Source of the DNA: Aristolochia californica
Lineage: Eukaryota > Streptophyta > Magnoliopsida > Piperales > Aristolochiaceae
DNA length: 64,000 bases
NCBI GenBank assembly: GCA_029961685.1
Contig: JARWKL010000003.1
Coordinates: 15,920,884 to 15,984,883, forward strand
Direction of reading: 5' to 3'
Below, in pieces: positions 34,506 to 45,655 of the stretch (its first letter is position 1; each line of letters starts with the position of its first letter). The notes beneath the pieces are model-generated. The model was not told the origin of the DNA. It searched no databases and was given only the letters and a program-made list of their open reading frames with translations. The translations under genes were made by a program, and so were the position numbers.

Positions 34506-37500
34506 GATGTTTACAAAACTTAAGATATAAAAACTAAAAAATTTTACAATCCCTACAAATTATAGAGACTTTTTGGAATTCTCTCTCTCTGCATTTGTGC
34601 ATTTCCATTTTAGATGTCAAATTTTGTTTTAAAATCCAAACTTGAGTTTTCGCTCTCTCTTTTTTCTCGTAAACAAAAAGATAAGGCAAATAGATCACAA
34701 CAAAATGAAATTTTTAGAGTTTATGTATGCAAAAAATAAAAAAAAATAATAAATGTAAGTAAAGAAAATTTATTCACACAACACAAATGAACACAAAAGT
34801 TTTGTTATCCTTGTTTGGAAAATTTCACTAGTACAACTTCAAATCACTTGGAAATTGATGAGAAAGAGATTTCTAATTGATCCTAACATGTTTTAAATAT
34901 GGATATCCATGCATGAAACATGTTGAAGATGAAAATGACCTAAAGATCCAAGACTTTTAAGGAGAACAAAAAATGCTGACTAAATTCTCAGGTGTTCGTG
35001 TGGTGGGATATTTACCCGAGCCGAACATGCCATTTTTTGCCCAATTTCAAAAAATTTACCTAACAATCATAGATCATTGAAAAGTGATTGGTTGCTCAAT
35101 CATGAGTAACAGACTATATTTTTGTAAGAACTGACTTTTGTATTTGGTGTCAACACTTAGTTAAAAATCCATCGCCCTCCCTTTTTTCTGATGATTGCAA
35201 AACCTAATGTAAAAAAAATGAAAGAGTTTACCATCCCAAAATATTACAGAGACTTTGTTGTACCCAAACAAGCCATTTTTTGCCCATTTAAGAAAATTTG
35301 AACTAACCATCATAGATTATTGTAAGGTGATCGATCGATCAATCATGGGTAACGAACTATATTTTTGTAAGAAAGGATTTATGTATTTGGAGTCAACACT
35401 CAGTTAAATCCCCTGCTCGCCCCTTTTTTTTTATGTTTGCAAAACCTAATATATAAAAACTAAAAGAGATTAAAATTCATAAAAATTACAAAAACTTTTT
35501 GGCATTATCTCTCTCTACATTTGTGCATTTCATTTTTAGATGTGAAGTTTTATTTTAAAATCCAAACTTGAGTTTTCACTCTCCATTTTTTTCTCGTAAA
35601 CAAAAAGATAAGGCAAATAGATCATAACAAAATAAAATTTTTAGAGTTTGTGTAAAAAAAATTAAAAAAATAATAAATATAAGTAAATAAAATATTTTCA
35701 CACACCACAAATGAACACCAAAGTTTTGTTATGCATTTTAGGGAAATTCCACTAGTATTACCCCTAATAACTTGAAATTTGATAAGAAAGAGATTTCTAA
35801 TTTATCCTAACATGTTTTAAATATGGATATTCATTCATGAAACATGTTGAAGATGAAAATGACCAAAAGATCCATGATTTTTAAGGATAAAAACAAATGC
35901 TCATTAAATTCTCTGGTGAACGTGTGGTGCAATATTTTCGGAGCTAAACAAACCTTTTTTTGGCCATTTACAAAAAGTTGACCTAACAATTGTAGATCAT
36001 TGTAAAGTGTTTGATTGATCAATCAGGGTAACAACATATATTTTTGTGAGAAATGACTTATGGATTAGAAGTCAACACTAAGTTAAATTTCCCAGTCCCC
36101 CCCTTTTTTCGATGTTTGCAAAACCTAACATATAAAAACTGAAAGTGTTTACAATCCCTAAAAATTATAGAGACTTTTTGGAATTATCTCTCTCTGTATT
36201 TGTGCATTTTCATTATAGATATCATGTTTTGTTTCAAAATCCAAAGTTGAGTTTTCACCCTCCCTTTTTTCTCGTAAACAAAAAGATAAGGCAAATAGAT
36301 AACAACAAAATGAAAATTTTAGAATTTAAGTATGAAAAAAATTATAAACAAAAATAAATGAAAGTAAAGAAAATTTAAGCACACACCACAAATGAACACC
36401 AAAGTTTTGTTATCCCGGTTTGGGAAATTCGACTAGTATTACCCCTAATAGCTTGGAATTTTATAAGGAGGAGATTTGTAATTGATCCTAACATGTTTTA
36501 AATATAGATATGCATGAATGAAACATATTGATGATGCAAAAGACCTAAAGATTCAAGAATTTTAAGGAGAACATCAAGTTCTCATTAAATTCTCAATTAA
36601 ACGTGTTGTCCGATATTTACCGGAGCCAAACAAGCTATTTTTTGCCCATTTACAAAAAGTTGACCTAACAATCATAGATCATTGCAAAGTGATTGATTGA
36701 TCAAACATGGGTAACGAGCTGTATTTTTGTTGGAACTAACTTTTGGATTAGGAGTCAAGACTCAGTTAAATCCCCCTCACAACCTTTTTTCCGATGTTTG
36801 CAAAACCAAATATATAAAGATTGAAAGAGTTTACAATCCCTAGAAATTATAGAGACTTTTTGGAATTATCTCTCTCTGCATTTGTGCATTTCCATTTTAG
36901 ATATCAAGGTTTTTTTTTTAAATCCAAACATGAGTTTTCATTCTCCCTTTTTCTTGTAAACAAAAAGATAAGGCAAATAGATCAAAACAAAAAAAAATTT
37001 AGAGTTTAAGCAAAAAATTAAAAACAATATTAAATGTAAGTAAAGAAAATTTATTCACACTCCACAAATGAACACCAAAATATTGTTATCCATGTTTGGG
37101 AAATTCCACTAGTACAACCCATAATAGCTTTGAGTTTTATAAAAAAGAGATTTCTTATTGATCCTAACATGTTTTAAATATAGATATGCATTCATGAAAA
37201 ATTATGATGATCCGAATGACCTGAAGATCCAAGACTTTTAAGGAGTACAACAAATGCTCATTAAATTTTTAGGTGAACGTGCAGTGGGATATTTACCTGA
37301 GCCAATCATACCATTTTTAACTATTTACAAAAAGCTGACCAAACAATCATAGATCATTGTAAAATGATCGATTGATCAAACATGGGTAATGAGCTATATT
37401 TCTACAGGAAATGACTTATGGATTAGGAGTCAACACTCAGTTAAATCCCCCGCTCCCCCTTTTTTCCGATGTTTGCAAGACCTAATATATAAAAACTAAA

Positions 37501-40174
37501 AGATTTTACAATCCCTAAAAATTACCGAGACTTTTTGGAATTATCTCTCTTTGCATTTGTGCATTTCCATTTTAGATGTGTAGCTTATTTTTAAAATCCA
37601 AACTTGAGTTTTCACAGCCCATTTTTTTCTCATAAACAAAAAGATGCGGCAAATAGATCACAACAAAATGAAAATTTTAGAGTTTATGTGTATAAAAATT
37701 AAAAACAATAAAAAATGTTAGTAAAGAAAATTTATTCACATACAAAAATGAACATAAAAGTCTTGGTATCCATGTTTGGGAAATTCCACTAGTACAACCC
37801 CTAATAGCTTGAAATTTTATAAGAAAGAAATTTCTAATTAATCCTAACACATTTTAAATATGGATATGCATGCATGAAACATATCGAAGATGCAAATGAC
37901 CTATGGATCAAAGACTTTTAAGGAGAACAACAAATGCTTATTAAATTCTCAAGTGAACGTGCGGTAGGATATTTACCCAAGCCAAACAAGCAATTTTGTT
38001 TCCATTTATAAAAAGTTGACCTAACAATCACAGATCATTGTACTGTGATTGATCGATCAATCATGAGTAATGAGTTATATTTTTAAAAGAAAAGACTTGT
38101 TGATTAGGAGTCAACACTTAGTTAAATCCACCGTTCCCCCCATTTTTCGATGTTTGCAAAACGTACTATATAAAAACTAAAAGAGTTTACAATTCCGAAA
38201 AGTTACAGAAAGTTGTTGGAATTATCTCTCTCTACATTTGTATATTTCCATTTTAGATGTCAAGTTTTGTTTTAAAATCCAAACTTGAGTTTTCACTCTC
38301 CCTTTTTTTCTCGTCAACAAAAAGATAAGGCAAATAGATCACAACAAAAAGAAAATTTTAGAGTTTCTGTATGAAAAAAAATTAAAAATAATAATAAATT
38401 TAAGTAAAGGAAATTTATTCACACATCACAATTGAACAACAAAGTTTTTTTATACATGTTTAGGAAATTCCACTAGTTCAACCCCTAATAGCTTGGAATT
38501 TATAAGAAAGATATTTCTAATTGATCCTAACATGTTTTATATATGGATATGCATGCATGAAACATGTTGAAGATGAAAATGACCTAAAGATCAAAGAATC
38601 TTAAGGAGAACAACAAATGCTCATTAAATTCTAAGGTGAACGTGCGGTGGAATATTTACCCAAGCCGAACATGCCATTTTTTGCCCAATTTCAAAAAACT
38701 GACCTAACATTCATAGATCATTGAAAAGTGATTGGTTGCTCAATCATGAGTAACAAACTATATTTTTGTAAGAACGGACTTTTGTATTAGGTGTCAACAC
38801 TTAGTTAAAAATCCATCGCCCTCCCTTTTTTCTGATGATTGCAAAACCTAATGTATAAAAATGAAAGAGTTTACCATCTTAAAAAATTACAGAGACTTTT
38901 TGGAATTATCTCTCTCTAAATTTGTGCATTTCTATTTTAGATGTCAAGTTTTGTTTTCAAATCCAAACTTGAGTTTTCACTCTCCCTTTTTTCCCGGAAA
39001 CAAAAAGATAAGGCAAATAGATCACAACAAAATGAATATTTTAGAGTTTATGTATGCAAAAAATTTAAAACAATAATAAATATGAGTAGAGAATTTATTC
39101 ACACACCACAAATGAACACCAAAGTTTTGTTATCCATGTTTGGGAAATTTCACTTGTACAACCCCTAATAGATTGCAAATATATTAGAAAGAGATTTCTA
39201 ATTGATCATATCATGTTTTAAATATGGATATGCATGCACGAAACATGTTGAAGATGCAGATGACCTAAAGATCCAAAACAATTTTGGAGAACAACAAATG
39301 CTCATTAAATTCTCAAGTGAATGTGCAGTGGGATATTTACCCGAGCCAAACATGCCCTTTTTTCCCATTTACAAAAAGCTGACCTGACAATCATAGATCA
39401 ATATAAAGTAATTGATCGATCAATCACGAAGAATGAGGTATATTTTTGTAAGAAATGAATTATGGATTAAGAGTCAACACTTAGTTAATTCCCGCCCTCC
39501 CCCCTTTTTTCGATGTTTGCAAAACCTAATATATAAAAATTAAAAGAGTTTAAAATCCCTAAAAATAACAGTGTTTTTGGAATTATCTCTCTTTACATTT
39601 GTTCTTTTCCAATTTGGATGTCAAGTTTTGTATTAAAATCCAAACTTGAGTTTTCACTCTCCCTTTTTTTCTCATAAACAAAAAGATAATGCAAATAGAT
39701 CACAACAAAATAAAATTTTTAGAGTTTATGTATGCATAAAATCTAAAAAAATAATAGATGTAAGTAAAGAAAACTTATTCACACACCATAAACGAACACC
39801 AAGGTTTTGTTATCCATGTTTGGGAAATTCTACTAGTACAACCCCTAATAGATTGGAATTTTATAAGAAAGAGATTTCTAATTGATGCTAACATGTTTTA
39901 AAGATGGATATGTATGCATGAAACATGTATAAGATGCAACTGACGTAAAGATCCAAGACTTTTATGCAAAACAAAAAATGCTCATTAAATTCTCATGTGA
40001 ACATGTGGTGGGATATCTACCCGAGTCAAACAAACCATTTTTTGCCTATTTACAAAAAACTGACCTAACAATCATAGATCATTGGAAAGTGATTGATCGA
40101 TGAATCATGAGTAATAGGTTATTTTTTTTTAAGAAATGACTTATGTATTAGGAGTCAACACTCAGTCAAAAATT

Positions 40175-40187
40175 CCCCCCCCCCCCC
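40175..40187. repeat. Poly-C run in the last SAT680 monomer
   Basis: Thirteen C at the same C-rich monomer position as the runs at 14938 and 16775. Confidence 0.9.
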
Positions 40188-40303
40188 TTTTTCTGATGAT
40201 TGTAAAAATTAATATATAAAAACTTAAAGAGTTTAAAATCCAAAAAAATTACAAAGAATTTTTGGAATTATCTCTCTCTTCATTTGTGCATTTCCATTTT
40301 AGA

Positions 40304-40708
40304 TGTTGTTAATTTATGGAAAAGAGAAATACTTCATTGTCTTCTATAATCATAGTACATGAACCTCTATTTATAATAGAGGAAAGTAGTAGAGTCTAAC
40401 TATAATTAAACTACCCTTGTCCCAATTACACCCAAACTCTAACACTTAAAGATAAGTCCTAGAATAATAAAATGACCCAATATAAAAAGAAGATAAACAT
40501 TACTAAAACTGAAACTCTCCTTCAGGTCCATATCTGATGGGCTTGGGCCCAACTTCCATCATTCTTAAATATGTGGGCCTTCCTTGGTCGAGTGAGATTG
40601 GGCCCATCTTTTGTGGGTCCATATCTTATGGACTTGGGCCCATCTTCCAACACTCTTAGATATGTGGGTCCTCCTTGGTCGTGTTGGCTTGGGCCCTATC
40701 TTCCAACA
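40304..40708 (-). repeat. LTR of the truncated minus-strand element
   Basis: Shares the TTTATAATAGAGGAAAGTAG and GTCCCAATTACACCC text with the LTRs at 12733 and 14275. It carries three GGGCTTGGGCCC / TCTTCCAACACTCTTA.ATATGTGGG units near its right end. Confidence 0.85.
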
Positions 40709-40871
40709 CTTCCCAACAAGTTGGGTGTGAGAGAACATCATGAACTCCCAGCTTGTTGTAAATGGTGTATAAAATCTTTTTTTTGTATAATGCGGCACAT
40801 CTTCCAACACTCCTCCTCACGCTGGTGCTCTTCCATGGGGCCTAGCTGGCGTAAGAAAAGTGAGAGTAAAT

Positions 40872-41170
40872 CACTTCTAGTTGGTAAGACACTCCTATCT
40901 TCTGATAGGTAGTTGGTCTATAGGCATTGCTCTAAAGTGTAATAATAAAATCACTCCTACCCCGTAAGACACTCCTATCTTTTGATAGGTAGTTGGTCTA
41001 TAGGCATTGCTTTGAAGAGTAATAAAACTTAATAATCACTCCTAGCCAGTAAGACATTGCTCCATACTCCAGTCCTCAAGCTGGATGTTGGGCATACTCC
41101 TATCTTCTGTAGGTAGTGCTACTCCTATTAATGTAGGTAGTGGGTCTATAAGCATTGCTCTAAAGTGTTA
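40872..41170. repeat. Internal 80-bp tandem repeat
   Basis: ACTCCTATCTTCTGATAGGT starts at 40891 and recurs at 40971 (80-bp period). A more diverged third unit begins near 41095. All units contain GGTCTATA.GCATTGCT. It is part of the internal region of the truncated LTR element. Confidence 0.85.
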
Positions 41171-41434
41171 ATAAAAAAAATCCTCCATAACCGTGTCCCT
41201 CCATAGGACAACAACCCTCAAGTGTTAAAAATGGTATCAGAGCCAAGGATTAGCTTCGTTCTTTCTTTTTAGTTTTACATACTCCAAAAACAGCTACGAC
41301 CCAAACCGGTCACATCCCAAACAACATTTGTATTCTAAAAATGTACCAAAAAATTAGAGTTCTATTATGGAACAAATATCAAGTCTATCCCTGTAGTAAG
41401 ACCTATCAAATATTTGCGAGTGCGAGCATATATC

Positions 41435-41695
41435 ATGCCAAGAAGGTATGATAATCAAATCGAATTCCAAAAGGTCTAGACTCGAAAACTAAAATATCAG
41501 CTCTTACGAGTTCATGAAAAACTCAAAGAGTTAGAGGAAAATCTTTTAGTTGTAGACTACAACAATGAAGGAAGAAGAATAATCCGATATGGAAAATTTT
41601 TAGGACTAGGTCTAAAAGGATTAAAACGAGTTATCCAAGATCTGAAATATCAAATCAGGATTGAACAACTCGAACTTCAAGAACATGCTATCTAA
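41435..41695 (+). pseudogene. Pararetrovirus small ORF 1 (basic, helical)
   Basis: An ATG at 41435 opens a frame of 86 codons, interrupted only by a TAG at 41477, ending with TAA at 41693-41695. The product is Lys/Arg/Glu-rich with Leu heptad-like spacing, suggesting a helical, possibly coiled-coil protein. Its stop overlaps the ATG of the next ORF (41685) by about 11 nt, a compact arrangement common among caulimovirid ORFs. I do not recognise the family; its place right after the primer-binding site matches the first small ORFs of badna-like viruses. Confidence 0.55.
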
Positions 41696-42060
41696 GCAAT
41701 TCCTAGAAGATTTGGTTCTCATTCTCCGAAAAGAAATTGAAAGAATGAACCAAGCAGAAACCATTTCAATTGGAGAAACCTCTACGCGTACATACGAAAT
41801 ACCAGCACAAAAAAAAAAATATTGGTATGTTGTCTTCATAGGGAGACAACCGGGAATATATGACAGCTGGGAAGAATCCCAAACACAAGTCATATGATTC
41901 CCCGAAAAATCTCATAGAAAGTTCTGAACAAAAGAAGATTTTGAACAAGCATGGATGGCATCCCGAAGATGACCTTTGGACTCATTAGAGAAGTCTTTAG
42001 GGGCATAAAAGGCAAACTAGTGATTACAAACGCTAGTCCCAGCTTTTCCCTCGAATAGCA
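41685..42060 (+). pseudogene. Pararetrovirus viroplasmin-like (transactivator N-domain) ORF, broken
   Basis: The ATG at 41685 starts a frame that includes, from about 41808, the pattern YWYVVF.GR.PGIYDSWEE, followed past a TGA (41895) by a TKEDFEQAW-type end. This is the short caulimovirus gene VI (viroplasmin) domain, also related to the RNase H1 N-terminal hybrid-binding fold. In caulimoviruses that domain belongs to the translation transactivator and inclusion-body protein. The frame has several stops after 41895. Its place upstream of the capsid region is unusual; in typical caulimovirid genomes it lies downstream of reverse transcriptase. Confidence 0.7.
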
Positions 42061-42311
42061 TAGGCCCTCTACCTCTACCAGTAGAGCCTCAACCAGTTCC
42101 CATTTCGAAGGAATGGGAAACCCAAGGCCCAATGCCTATGTTCCACTTCAGATCGATGATGGAACATAGCCCATATAAAGCCTTAGGACCACCAATAGGA
42201 AACATTAGAATCTTATGGAAAGACCCTTACTAGGTTAGAAAATGTTGTCGACAATCAACAACAGAAAGTTGATTTTCTCTATGATGAAAGTAAACATAGA
42301 GAAATAATAAA
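42061..42311 (+). other. Pararetrovirus segment without readable ORF
   Basis: About 250 bp with a Pro-rich reading near 42061-42130 (LPLPVEPQPVP) in continuation of the viroplasmin ORF, then stops. It is probably the decayed C-terminal part of that protein. Confidence 0.45.
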
Positions 42312-42527
42312 ATGTCAAAATATCCTAGAAAATATTCTAGAAAAATTCACCATGGAAATAGTCTTGTGTTCTTCAAAGAATTAATAGAATTAAAAAAAAG
42401 TTTAGATAATCTAAACAAAGATAAAATGCAAGAACTTCTCACCGAAATCTTAGCATTAAAAGAACATTTGGGTTTTTCCAGTCCATCAAGGTATAAAACC
42501 CCTTTTACACCTTGGACTTCAGAATGA
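42312..42527 (+). pseudogene. Pararetrovirus small coiled-coil ORF
   Basis: Open frame of 71 codons. The middle has regularly spaced Leu/Ile (FKELIELKKSLDNLNKDKMQ) typical of a coiled coil, and the end is Ser/Pro/Thr-rich. Caulimovirid virion-associated proteins have an N-terminal coiled coil and a basic, Pro-rich C-terminus, so this could be a remnant of that protein. The match is by general character only. Confidence 0.4.
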
Positions 42528-42740
42528 TCTATAAAAGAAACTTTTAGATCGTCTACAAAGAAAGAGAGATGGCCTTGCCTTTACTCTCTTACTAAGAAAA
42601 ATTCTTCTGCCAGAAGATGACACAATCCCATCAATGGTGATGTGCCATTACCATTGGGAAAGATATACTGATCGCATATACAAATTAAGATGCAAGAACA
42701 AAAGAATTAAACAAAAGCTAAACCTCTTAGCTTTATAAAA
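42528..42740 (+). other. Pararetrovirus segment without clear ORF
   Basis: About 210 bp between two small ORFs. In the frame of neither neighbour is it open throughout. No motif recognised. Confidence 0.4.
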
Positions 42741-42956
42741 ATGAGCTATAGAGAAAGACTATTAGATCGTTTAACTCTAGTACGTATAACAGGAGATCGA
42801 ATTCTACAAGCCAGAGATAATCTCAGACCAGCTAATGAAACTACGATAGCTTATATCGAGTATCGAGCTGAATGGGTGAGATTAAATCTTAGAGCATACG
42901 CACTACAGTGCATGCTAAGAAGACTTCAAAGAAAGCTTCACGAAGCATCTCTATGA
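42741..42956 (+). pseudogene. Pararetrovirus small basic ORF
   Basis: A 71-codon open frame ending in TGA at 42954, immediately followed in an overlapping frame by the start of the main polyprotein region. Arg-rich with Leu spacing (RLQRKLHEASL at its end). It could be a nucleic-acid-binding virion-associated protein piece, which would place it just before the polyprotein as in badna-like genomes. No family match recognised. Confidence 0.4.
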
Positions 42957-43429
42957 CTGAGTTTTTCTATTTAATGGATATGGACACTCCATTACCTTTA
43001 GGCCTTCCTGACATTATCGGATAGCTTAAAAATCTAGTGTACATTGCACCTTGCCTAGCGCCTAGGAAAAAAAATCCAGAACATTCAGTCTTTAGGATCG
43101 CTTCAAACGCATCATCCTCTATAGCTGATGAATTTTAAGTAGAATATAATACTTTCGATCGCCAATCGATTTATTATGTTCAAGAGGAAAAACCATTCTC
43201 TAGTAAGCTACAAGAGCAACAAGACAGTGACCCAGAGGCATGGGAATCTGACAAAGTTGCAATAGAAAATACCTAGACAACAGACTACTCTGCTAAAGAC
43301 AAAAAGGTAAATGATCTTGGTAAAAGAATTAGAATGCTTTGAAGTAGTCACCAACAAGAAGCATAAACGTCAAGGGTACGAGATACCCACATGGAAGACA
43401 GCTTTTGAGACAACTTATGAGATCGCACA
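42957..43429 (+). pseudogene. Pararetrovirus polyprotein N-terminal part, decayed
   Basis: A frame from about 42974 reads with several stops (near 43022, 43136 and 43274). The clearest stretch, around 43145-43275, contains FDRQSIYYVQEE and an acidic linker. A movement-protein domain should lie in this part of the polyprotein in related viruses, but none is readable and the space is far too short for one, so it has probably been deleted. Confidence 0.45.
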
Positions 43430-44680
43430 GTGGATAACTCTCAAGAAAGAGAAAATTTTTCCCACTCCAAAGTTTCTTTGGGAGGACAACGGTATTTGAC
43501 AAAATACACAAATGTCGATCCATCACATGCTACCAAGGGACACCAATCCATAAATAGCATAAACCCTTTTGGATTTTATCTCAACTTGGATTGCCCCAAG
43601 GATGGAGAAAAAGTCCTTAAAGAATGTGAAAGAAGCATGAGCAATGTTGCAAATATGCATGAATCTTGGGATAAAGATTCTACATTTAATTTCTTTACCC
43701 ATGCTTTACAGGGCAACGTAGCTCATTGGTGGGACAACCTTCCCGAAGACAAAAAATGAGCTACTTCAACATCCATAGCCTCTATACTAAAAGGATTAGT
43801 GGCTAAGATATCAAAAGGATTTATAGGAATAAATCCAACCCTAGAAGCTCAAAATGAGATTACTAAACAAAGAAAATGTTTAGAAACTCTTCAAAAATTA
43901 AACAACTTACAAATATGTAACATTTGTTTTTATGAGAAGTATTATTGCAAATTTGCAAGTTACTTCTATAAACTACAAAAATATGATCAAAAACCTTATT
44001 TGCCCATCTTTTATTCAAAATTGCCAGAACCTTTTGCAAATGTAGCTGAAAAAGACTACATCATAAAATATTGGCAAAATAACCCAGAATATGGTAATGT
44101 AACCATGGATAATTTCTTAAACTTTGATACTTTAGGAAGAAGACATAGGTTTTTACAAGACATGTTGACAAATCTCTGTGAAGCCCAAAAACTACAAAAT
44201 AAAAGTAGAAAGGCACATAAAAAAACATTATGTTGTTCTAACCAGAACAAAAATGTAGGAACTTATGGTTGTAAGACCAACTATCATAAGCAAAGAAATT
44301 ATCCTAAGAAATTTCGGATACAACAAAGTTCATCCAAAACTAGGGATACTCCCTAAAAGCGATACTTTATAAAAAGAACAAACTCTGCCCCCTCCACATC
44401 CAGTAAAGGGTCAAATACATACTGCCCAAAGGGAAAACCCCAATGCAAATGCAAGTGCTGGATATGCTAGAAAGAAGGACATTTCGTTCACGATTGTCCA
44501 AATGATAAGACAAAATGGTAGTAAAATACTCACATGATACTTGCTGAAGAAAAGAGATTGGAAATCATCCATCATGAAGAAATCCAGTTAGACGATGAAG
44601 TATATGAACTTCACCTTGATACTGAGTCTTCCACCTCGAAAAACTCAAAAAATATGTCGGACTCTTCAGGCACGTTCTCT
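43430..44680 (+). pseudogene. Pararetrovirus capsid region with CCHC zinc knuckle
   Basis: Two open stretches (43430-43759, 43799-44356) separated by a stop, with a frame change, carry capsid-like landmarks: HWWDNLPEDKK, then a Cys/Tyr-rich segment (CFYEKYYCKF), then a Lys-rich tail. A zinc knuckle at 44456-44497 has the spacing C-X2-C-X4-H-X4-C, interrupted by a TAG inside. It is followed by an acidic, Ser-rich stretch up to a TGA at 44683. Such a basic, knuckle-ending capsid packages viral DNA/RNA in this family. Several stops make it non-functional. Confidence 0.75.
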
Positions 44681-45285
44681 GAATGAGTATCCACATAAAT
44701 GCAGAACATGTAGCTTCTGGAAATTCCTATATCACAGTCATGCTTAAGCTAGCCGAATATATCAAATTCCACATACACGCTCTAGTAGACATAGGAAGTT
44801 CATATTGCCTTGCCAGACAAAATTTACTTCCCACAACGTTATGGAAATCACTTGAAGTACCACTTCAAGTAACAGTTGGCTCAGGAAAAAATATTTAGCT
44901 TCCTGCAGAAGCCAGAAACATTCATCTCGACATTGGAGGTGAAAATTTTTTTATCCCAAAACTCATTAGTTTAGGGCCTCACATAAACACAGGACCTGAT
45001 TTAGTCCTCGGAAATGAATGGCTCATGTTCCACACCCCTGTACAACAAACACAGGCCTACTATAAACTTTGTTGTCGTACTCGATGTGAAATAGATAATT
45101 CTGCTGTATTTGTTTACGTAGTAAAACCCCCTGAAGCCTTTGCCATTTCTGGTAATGGAGATGTCCTCCATCAGGTCTTCAAAAAATGCACCAAGCGTGG
45201 TGATGAAGTCCCCCCTGGAATCTCTCCTCCTTGCAGAATCCTAAGAATCAGAAGTTTAGAAGCTTCTAGATTCCACTTGTTCTGA
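44681..45285 (+). pseudogene. Pararetrovirus aspartic protease
   Basis: The active-site box reads DIGSS at 44788-44802, where the family has D-T/S-G-S/A, so the second residue is Ile. A little further VTVGSGKNI and, after a stop at 44896, LVLGNEWL (the second conserved region of these proteases, typically ILG.D/N.L) are readable. The frame continues open to 45285. Order capsid, protease, reverse transcriptase matches caulimovirid polyproteins. Confidence 0.78.
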
Positions 45286-45655
45286 GAAACCATTAGAATG
45301 GTGGAATAAAAAAAAACTATATGCCAACCTTGAAATTCTTGATCCTAAAAAATAAATTCGAGAAAGATCTATGGATTACACTCCTTCTGATGTTGAAGAA
45401 TTTTCAACACAAATCAATGACTTGTTACCTCTGGGATTAGTCCGTGCAAGTTATTCTCCACATACATCTCCTGTTTTCCTTGTTTGAAATCATACATAGA
45501 TAAAATGTGGAAAAGCTAGAATGGTCATTAACTATAAAAAAGTTAATGAAGCCACAAAAATGGATGGCTACTATCTTCCTAAATGAGCAAGGTTAATAGC
45601 CGCTATAAGAGGAAAACAATGGTTTTTTAAATTTGATTGCAAATCAGATGTAAAA
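45286..45655 (+). pseudogene. Pararetrovirus reverse transcriptase, N-terminal piece only
   Basis: Reads YTPSDVEEFSTQINDLLPLG, then SPHTSPVFLV, then KARMVINYKKVNEAT and, at the end, WFFKFDCKSD, the palm entrance of a pararetrovirus reverse transcriptase (family: RMVI.YK..N, F.K.D..SG). It stops before the catalytic YVDD box: at about 45656 the sequence switches to a 5'-truncated chromovirus LTR. Stops at 45352, 45487, 45496 and 45583. Confidence 0.8.

Larger units (their letters stand above)
28088..40303. repeat. SAT680 tandem repeat array, right part
   Basis: Eighteen anchors (TTCCATTTTAGATGTC and variants) are spaced 676, 683, 678, 649, 635, 682, 759, 678, 762, 926, 679, 682, 675, 681, 684, 677 and 685 bp apart. 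Two long monomers (759 and 762) carry an extra ~80 bp; the 926-bp one carries a partial extra monomer near 35255. Monomer types recur every four units in the first part (see findings). The array ends at 40303 where a minus-strand LTR begins. No gene is seen across 12 kb. Recurrent short frames such as those at 36145, 36821, 38861 and 38941 are the same repeat read again, with stops at different places. Confidence 0.95.
40304..41231 (-). mobile_element. Truncated minus-strand LTR element (same family as 12733-14715)
   Basis: A 405-bp LTR (40304-40708) begins TGTTGTTAATTTATGG and ends ATCTTCCAACA. It is followed by internal sequence like that of the 12733 element (GTGTGAGAGAACA, CACATCTTCCAACACTCC.CCTCACGCTGG). 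The second LTR is missing: the internal part runs into the pararetrovirus primer-binding site at 41232. No coding sequence was found. The loss of its 5' (right) half and the virus junction probably happened in one rearrangement. Confidence 0.82.
41232..45655 (+). mobile_element. Endogenous pararetrovirus (Caulimoviridae) remnant, truncated
   Basis: Starts with TGGTATCAGAGC (41232-41243, the plus-strand tRNA-Met site of caulimovirids). It then gives, in order: a small basic ORF, a viroplasmin-like domain, a coiled-coil ORF, a small basic ORF, a capsid region with a CCHC knuckle, an aspartic protease and the beginning of reverse transcriptase. It ends abruptly at a chromovirus LTR. There are no LTRs of its own. 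Every region has stops, so it is a dead copy. No movement-protein domain could be recognised and the main reverse transcriptase/RNase H part is missing. The genus is not determinable from what is left. Confidence 0.85.

Noticed and set aside
12514..40303. CRISPR-like array
   Set aside because: The repeats are ~680-bp contiguous satellite monomers, not short repeats with unique spacers, and the DNA is plant nuclear.
41232..45655. An intact, potentially active pararetrovirus
   Set aside because: Stops or frame breaks disrupt most of its coding regions; the genome ends before the reverse transcriptase active site and no movement-protein domain is visible.
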